Of a DNA stretch of 64,000 nt, positions 62,101 through 64,000 are shown piece by piece (the first letter of the stretch is position 1; each line of letters starts with the position of its first letter). The notes beneath the pieces are model-generated. The model was not told the DNA's origin. It made no database searches and was given only the letters and a program-made list of their open reading frames with translations. The translations under genes were made by a program, and so were the position numbers. The DNA lies in assembly GCA_900548875.1 (NCBI GenBank), contig URMA01000001.1, positions 124,001 through 188,000 on the forward strand, written 5' to 3'. This DNA comes from an uncultured Porphyromonadaceae bacterium. GTDB lineage: Bacteria; Bacteroidota; Bacteroidia; Bacteroidales; Muribaculaceae.

Positions 62101-64000
62101 GTATAAGGCAGAACAACTGGATGTCCCAGATAGTCGTTACCCAAATTCTCCGCACCATTGTTCAAACACCATGTCGAAGAATTCAAGCGATAATTGTTTT
62201 CCGATTGAGCATTAGTGGATTCGAAAGGAGAAGCCAAGTTAGTGCCATAATTCGAACTATGCAACTTATTTAAGATATCCGAACTCAAAGCTGTATTAGA
62301 CTGGACGAAACAGTTCCATGCGCCATTAAAGTTTCCTATTGCAGAAACTCCAATAGCCTGATTTGCGTTTCCGTAGAAAATCGTGTTGTAAAGCTTTAAA
62401 GTGGTAGTTGTATTTGAAGATGCAGTCCACTGGTGCAAGCCACCGGTTCCAGTAGAACGGTTATAAGCTACAGTATTGTTGTAGAACATGGCATCTTCAA
62501 TAAAGATACCACCACCATTTGACTTGGCATAATTGTTAGCTACCATCGTATTATAGCTGGTTCCTAAAATCATGTACATACCGCCGCCATAACTTTCATT
62601 GGAATTGTTAGCATTGTTCAACACAAAACAATTGACTACTTTACTGTTATTGCCATCGCAATAAATACCTGCACCACGACCGGCGTTGTTATGAGCATTA
62701 ATGTAGTTATCCGTAACCACACAATTTTGCAATGTCACACCACGGAACATACGTACCCCAGCACCACCATCACGGTTTGCCTTATAATCTGTATAAAATC
62801 CGTGACGAATAGTAAAGCCATCCCATGTAGCACCAGTATATTCAACATAACCACCTTCTTGGTTTTCCCAACGATAGCTATTCGAAGTATTTTCATCTGC
62901 TCCTGGAACAGAATTGCCATAACCTTCATTCATCCAATGGTTTGACCAATCCCCCCATGACCGTCCCCACTCCCAGTAGGAATATGAACTCTCACGTCCA
63001 GAAGGGGACTTGGTCGGAAGGCATACATCCGGTTGGAATAATACAGGCTTACGTGTTCGGCTCGGAAGGCCAGATACAGCCGTCGGTGTATTTCCATTCC
63101 AAGTTACTGGAGCCGTCGCCTGAATCTGAATAATCGTTTCATACTTATCTTTTTCCAAGTCAACACTTGTCTCATTGGCTGGAATATACTGTGATATCAA
63201 CGGACGACGGTCATCCTCACCCGGAGTACCTTCATTTGGGAAACCGCCCAGCACATCCACTTTGTCACGAATCACAAAACCTTTGTAGTCAGTATACGTA
63301 CCGCCTGCTACCCAAACACTGCGCCGTTTATCATCTTTAGCAGCCGCAGCCGCAGCCGCAGCTTGTTCAACAGCATACTGCAAACCACCAACATATCGCT
63401 CCTGACGATTGTTTCGAATATTTATACCATTTGCTCCTGTAACATGAGTCACGCCATCATGAGTTTCTGTTTTATAATTGACATTACTTGTACCCAGATT
63501 CTGCTCATTCATATGTTCAAAGAACAGCTTGCTGGCACCTGATGTCTCAGCATAAGGGCGAGTAGAGGCATCATAGAAGCCGATATAACGAGAGTCTCTT
63601 GTCGGGATATTTCCATCCACCTTACCGCTATTCACATCGTAAATCAGATTTCCGGCAATGGCATTTTCCCATGACGAACCGTCCATCTTTCCGGCTCCAG
63701 TCTCCGTAACATAGAACACAGTTCCGTTAACTGGCAAGTTGGCTTCATAAGCACCCATATCGGCAGAACCGCCAAGGTTACGGGAATTACCGATAATATC
63801 GACGTTCAAACCATCAGGAGTTCCAGTTGCCTTGTTAATTAATTTCCCAGCATCGGTTGAACTTGTCAACGGTGTAAAGTTGGAATATCCGCCATAATAC
63901 GTATCAAATCCCAAAGTAGCTCCCCGTTGATTGGTTGGATTGGCAAAATTCTTTGCACCATCTGCACCTACCGAAGCAAAAGTAAATGTATTTCCCTTGG
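56184..64000 (-). CDS. Giant modular secreted protein with beta-helix repeats and T9SS sorting domain, N-terminus outside window
   Basis: The frame is open from the stop at 56184 to base 64000 with no stop, about 2605 residues; the start lies beyond the window. At least six modules end in a signature like IDVGAYEY (near 63760, 62055, 60860, 59345, 58415 and 57685). Most begin with YVSEDGAG/YVATAEAG followed by SSWxNAIADLxGAI. Between them are right-handed beta-helix turns rich in Asn, Gly and Thr (GGGIFIEDAMFYNNTVAYN, NGGAIGYAGAGSTSVNLMNNTIV), as in choice-of-anchor Q and polymorphic outer-membrane-protein-like adhesins. After ~57500 come beta-sandwich domains. The last ~75 residues form a T9SS-type sorting domain (VRIYDLNGRCIRVGETPAGN, KGIYLVEVQQ). 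It is probably a surface adhesin or glycan-binding protein; no catalytic site is recognised. Confidence 0.85.
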   Translation of the reverse strand, partial: KGNTFTFASVGADGAKNFANPTNQRGATLGFDTYYGGYSNFTPLTSSTDAGKLINKATGTPDGLNVDIIGNSRNLGGSADMGAYEANLPVNGTVFYVTETGAGKMDGSSWENAIAGNLIYDVNSGKVDGNIPTRDSRYIGFYDASTRPYAETSGASKLFFEHMNEQNLGTSNVNYKTETHDGVTHVTGANGINIRNNRQERYVGGLQYAVEQAAAAAAAAKDDKRRSVWVAGGTYTDYKGFVIRDKVDVLGGFPNEGTPGEDDRRPLISQYIPANETSVDLEKDKYETIIQIQATAPVTWNGNTPTAVSGLPSRTRKPVLFQPDVCLPTKSPSGRESSYSYWEWGRSWGDWSNHWMNEGYGNSVPGADENTSNSYRWENQEGGYVEYTGATWDGFTIRHGFYTDYKANRDGGAGVRMFRGVTLQNCVVTDNYINAHNNAGRGAGIYCDGNNSKVVNCFVLNNANNSNESYGGGMYMILGTSYNTMVANNYAKSNGGGIFIEDAMFYNNTVAYNRSTGTGGLHQWTASSNTTTTLKLYNTIFYGNANQAIGVSAIGNFNGAWNCFVQSNTALSSDILNKLHSSNYGTNLASPFESTNAQSENNYRLNSSTWCLNNGAENLGNDYLGHPVVLPYTDVDFTDRIKDCAVDVGAYEKDNSENIGYEIKTTGGSATSYNFYVSEDGAGLRSGANPANAACEMKLQQILNRAGELASKHQDADVIVKVAEGEYNANTLSESNDPLSYTFVVPEGVILEGGYTETDKFVSRNPFNHETILSPVASVEGQNINGYHAVTFGEPAGESAFKQTVVDGVSLTGGKATSMVGEGNPKTQGGGAIVPAWGHIRNCRVYGNEAIQGGGLYLQPGALVSGTAVQSNSAEEGAGIFAIGTNASTDLRAHVVSSTVTDNTATENGGGIYFADGGALFLNMVVWGNTASSDNNVSGPVYATFDDSKMEAASAANGNNFTAFFPFNYSFVERFELPSNMVNTSMTSDENLYFASSDRRLRAFSPLVNNGYSTTLQGYLATNWNIAASDMQGIVRIQDNINKIDVGAYAFLGGVIPEPKVGSYMAKLFVNQTTEFRVANTETLDLLVGRSFYTPLYHLDDALEYAKKAVDANPGAKIEIFVAQGTYKPTIRRTDAATATADQRQNSFVVPAGVNIYGGFSGKETYSYGLSSVSSEDGTSQSFTDITNTSDISQYLTARETSDFNLNGINEPWELKNQTILSGDINASETVKNAYHVLFSSIKEENGVITGQGTVTLDGLTVMDGETASTLTPMGNDNEVGRGGGLYSSGVDYIINRCRFLNNKGIRGNAAYVRNATATVIGSMFAGNSTVETSESDRVAGGALCLAAADGETTALKAVNTLWTNNETTGNGGAIGYAGAGSTSVNLMNNTIVRNKALNNGAIYAQGGTVTNTLVWGNEGNGNNMSGVNASYSAAEDLDATNGNNIKLAAENTSIEGPRFAQPSSAAGVAANDPSSKWNPSSINVLTDAGTGVLGKDSENSVMENATGAYRDWTVKNVPDYATQYMSEGYYRYAGPRDEAGKPLNRIIDIGMYEYQYVTTFSSLDAVYVATAEAGNGSGDSWANATSDLRGAIIAMANPTGGNKTDKAIYIRDGEYASKQLLTGSAFPLSMDADNNDGMNGTSLTIKGSYNEANQQDFSNPTVISSYPGVATERLMNITTNNEPVFIEGIMFNNAAGDDGIVSTGDNLTLARVAFRGNAGTGVSTSGNSLIYNALFADGGTGLNVGSGEVKVVNATFANNTTAIYGTASVYNSVSWNSGNGVAEGNSNAVLGNAVNDDIQNGPNFVDPNNENILLRDYSIRPSMMLLNKGDNSLYESNVGVDPTTDVDLTNGVRVVDNTIDVGAYEYAAPLSQILYVKSNVVGSDESGSSWTNAIADLQGAIDLASIYANVNTGETGYVFVHNNVSANNVRVAMPGVKAYGSMNDETGTGVTDILGKRSSILDLQRRSTINGLTVAGTGSVVDGFEVSGTVAVSSGMLSTSIVKPTDAVTVTGDGVLYNSFVDGAVNGKAVNVTATGTITDNGGGNNNSNAVENGYVSADYWKYQLKDDSELIDKTGAIDIADYMTMAGHDKDISGSSRIRNTVDFGCFETWNITANTEITAADKPSRNHVVYVREGNELSIDGDALVYAGEATAFNPGFLLLENGSGLLANGNYVGLTNFAMERTVPAEGTALTYVPFLIDKMDNASNATFQRYDGATRATYDYKYSATKGAWVDVDPATAVGGVQAFAINGSAGAKVRFYGTSYKETPNDVKTVQLMKFNFNDPWTTNADGTINPDASNQFTHKENMSWNMFGSPYLHAMNYSDMEYGRVIYTGSSYETKNTADTNTSGSVAMGEGVFTQTATLQDYETFTVAAPTAGSDPQGLRGLLVTVAPADAEEADDFIQLKAVESEEASSEFNIAADGVKWMSDDASVAQIYMARNGGRYSMLSALDINGAVSLGLTIPEAAAYTIAIDEEAWMDEYETVVLEDKATGQMVDLLEGAYQFQAPEAGTVEDRFSIRFNRIVDGLGDNVKAYSPSAGMIRVEGAAAGSLVRIYDLNGRCIRVGETPAGNYDVNVGPKGIYLVEVQQIEAEPIVKKVQVK
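63341..63366 (-). repeat. Hexanucleotide repeat coding for a poly-Ala run
   Basis: The GCCGCA unit is repeated in tandem within the giant gene and encodes eight Ala in a row (EQAAAAAAAAKDD). The unit length keeps the frame, so copy changes would alter only the run length. Confidence 0.75.

Noticed and set aside
1..64000. tRNA, rRNA or riboswitch genes
   Set aside because: No cloverleaf, rRNA stretch or known riboswitch core was recognised in the intergenic gaps by eye; a covariance-model search would be needed to exclude small RNAs.

Overview
The window reads as chromosomal DNA of a Bacteroidota member, most likely order Bacteroidales. The signs are an 11-subunit complex I without NuoEFG, C-terminal sorting domains of the type IX secretion system (T9SS) on two proteins, a TonB receptor, an UpxY-like NusG paralogue, a DUF4293 protein, AT-rich leaders instead of Shine-Dalgarno sites, and promoters of the Bacteroides form TTTG-N19-TAnnTTTG. 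I cannot name the genus. No tRNA, rRNA, CRISPR array, insertion sequence or prophage was seen.

Layout. (1) 1-4770, minus: a secreted exoenzyme operon of a T9SS-exported phosphodiester glycosidase, a beta-propeller protein and an N-acetylmuramoyl-L-alanine amidase cut by the window edge. (2) 4967-7648, minus: an esterase fused to a GH13 cyclomaltodextrinase/amylase with its own promoter and terminator. (3) 7903-24833, minus: one 17-kb array nuoA-B-CD-H | atpD-C-B-E-F-H-A-G | nuoI-J-K-L-M-N. The whole F1Fo ATP synthase set sits inside the complex I operon, and an attenuator-like double hairpin marks the atpG/nuoI junction. (4) 25171-28292, plus: a TonB receptor and a lipoprotein behind a perfect 20-bp palindrome. 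(5) 28496-35567, plus: an ECF sigma factor, a one-TM putative anti-sigma factor, a Spy/CnrX-like periplasmic protein, then an 1839-aa alpha-2-macroglobulin-like protein. (6) 35649-42923, minus: a sugar-nucleotide and surface-polysaccharide group (upxY-like, acyltransferase, ugd, DegT aminotransferase, HAD phosphatase, gmd, fcl). (7) 43259-44003, minus: rpmH and a DUF4293 membrane protein. (8) 44269-54297, plus: housekeeping genes, namely a TPR protein, M3 peptidase, dCMP deaminase, S41 protease, 5-formyl-THF cyclo-ligase, a degenerate RIC-like protein with a LuxR-type regulator, and a ThrE-type exporter. (9) 54387-55916, minus: xseB and xseA. (10) 56184-64000, minus: a giant modular beta-helix protein with a T9SS-type C-terminus whose start lies beyond the window.

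Genes that belong together: the nuo-atp array couples ferredoxin- or flavodoxin-type electron entry (inferred from the missing NuoEFG) to proton pumping and ATP synthesis in one transcription unit. The sigma/anti-sigma/sensor trio looks like an envelope-stress circuit that may control the macroglobulin. gmd and fcl make GDP-fucose and ugd makes UDP-glucuronate for surface glycans. A repeated intergenic element of about 82 bp carries promoter-like boxes at its ends and a GAAAAC-GTTTTC hairpin. It recurs at least five times, mostly in front of minus-strand genes of the polysaccharide and housekeeping regions, and is the least explained structure here.
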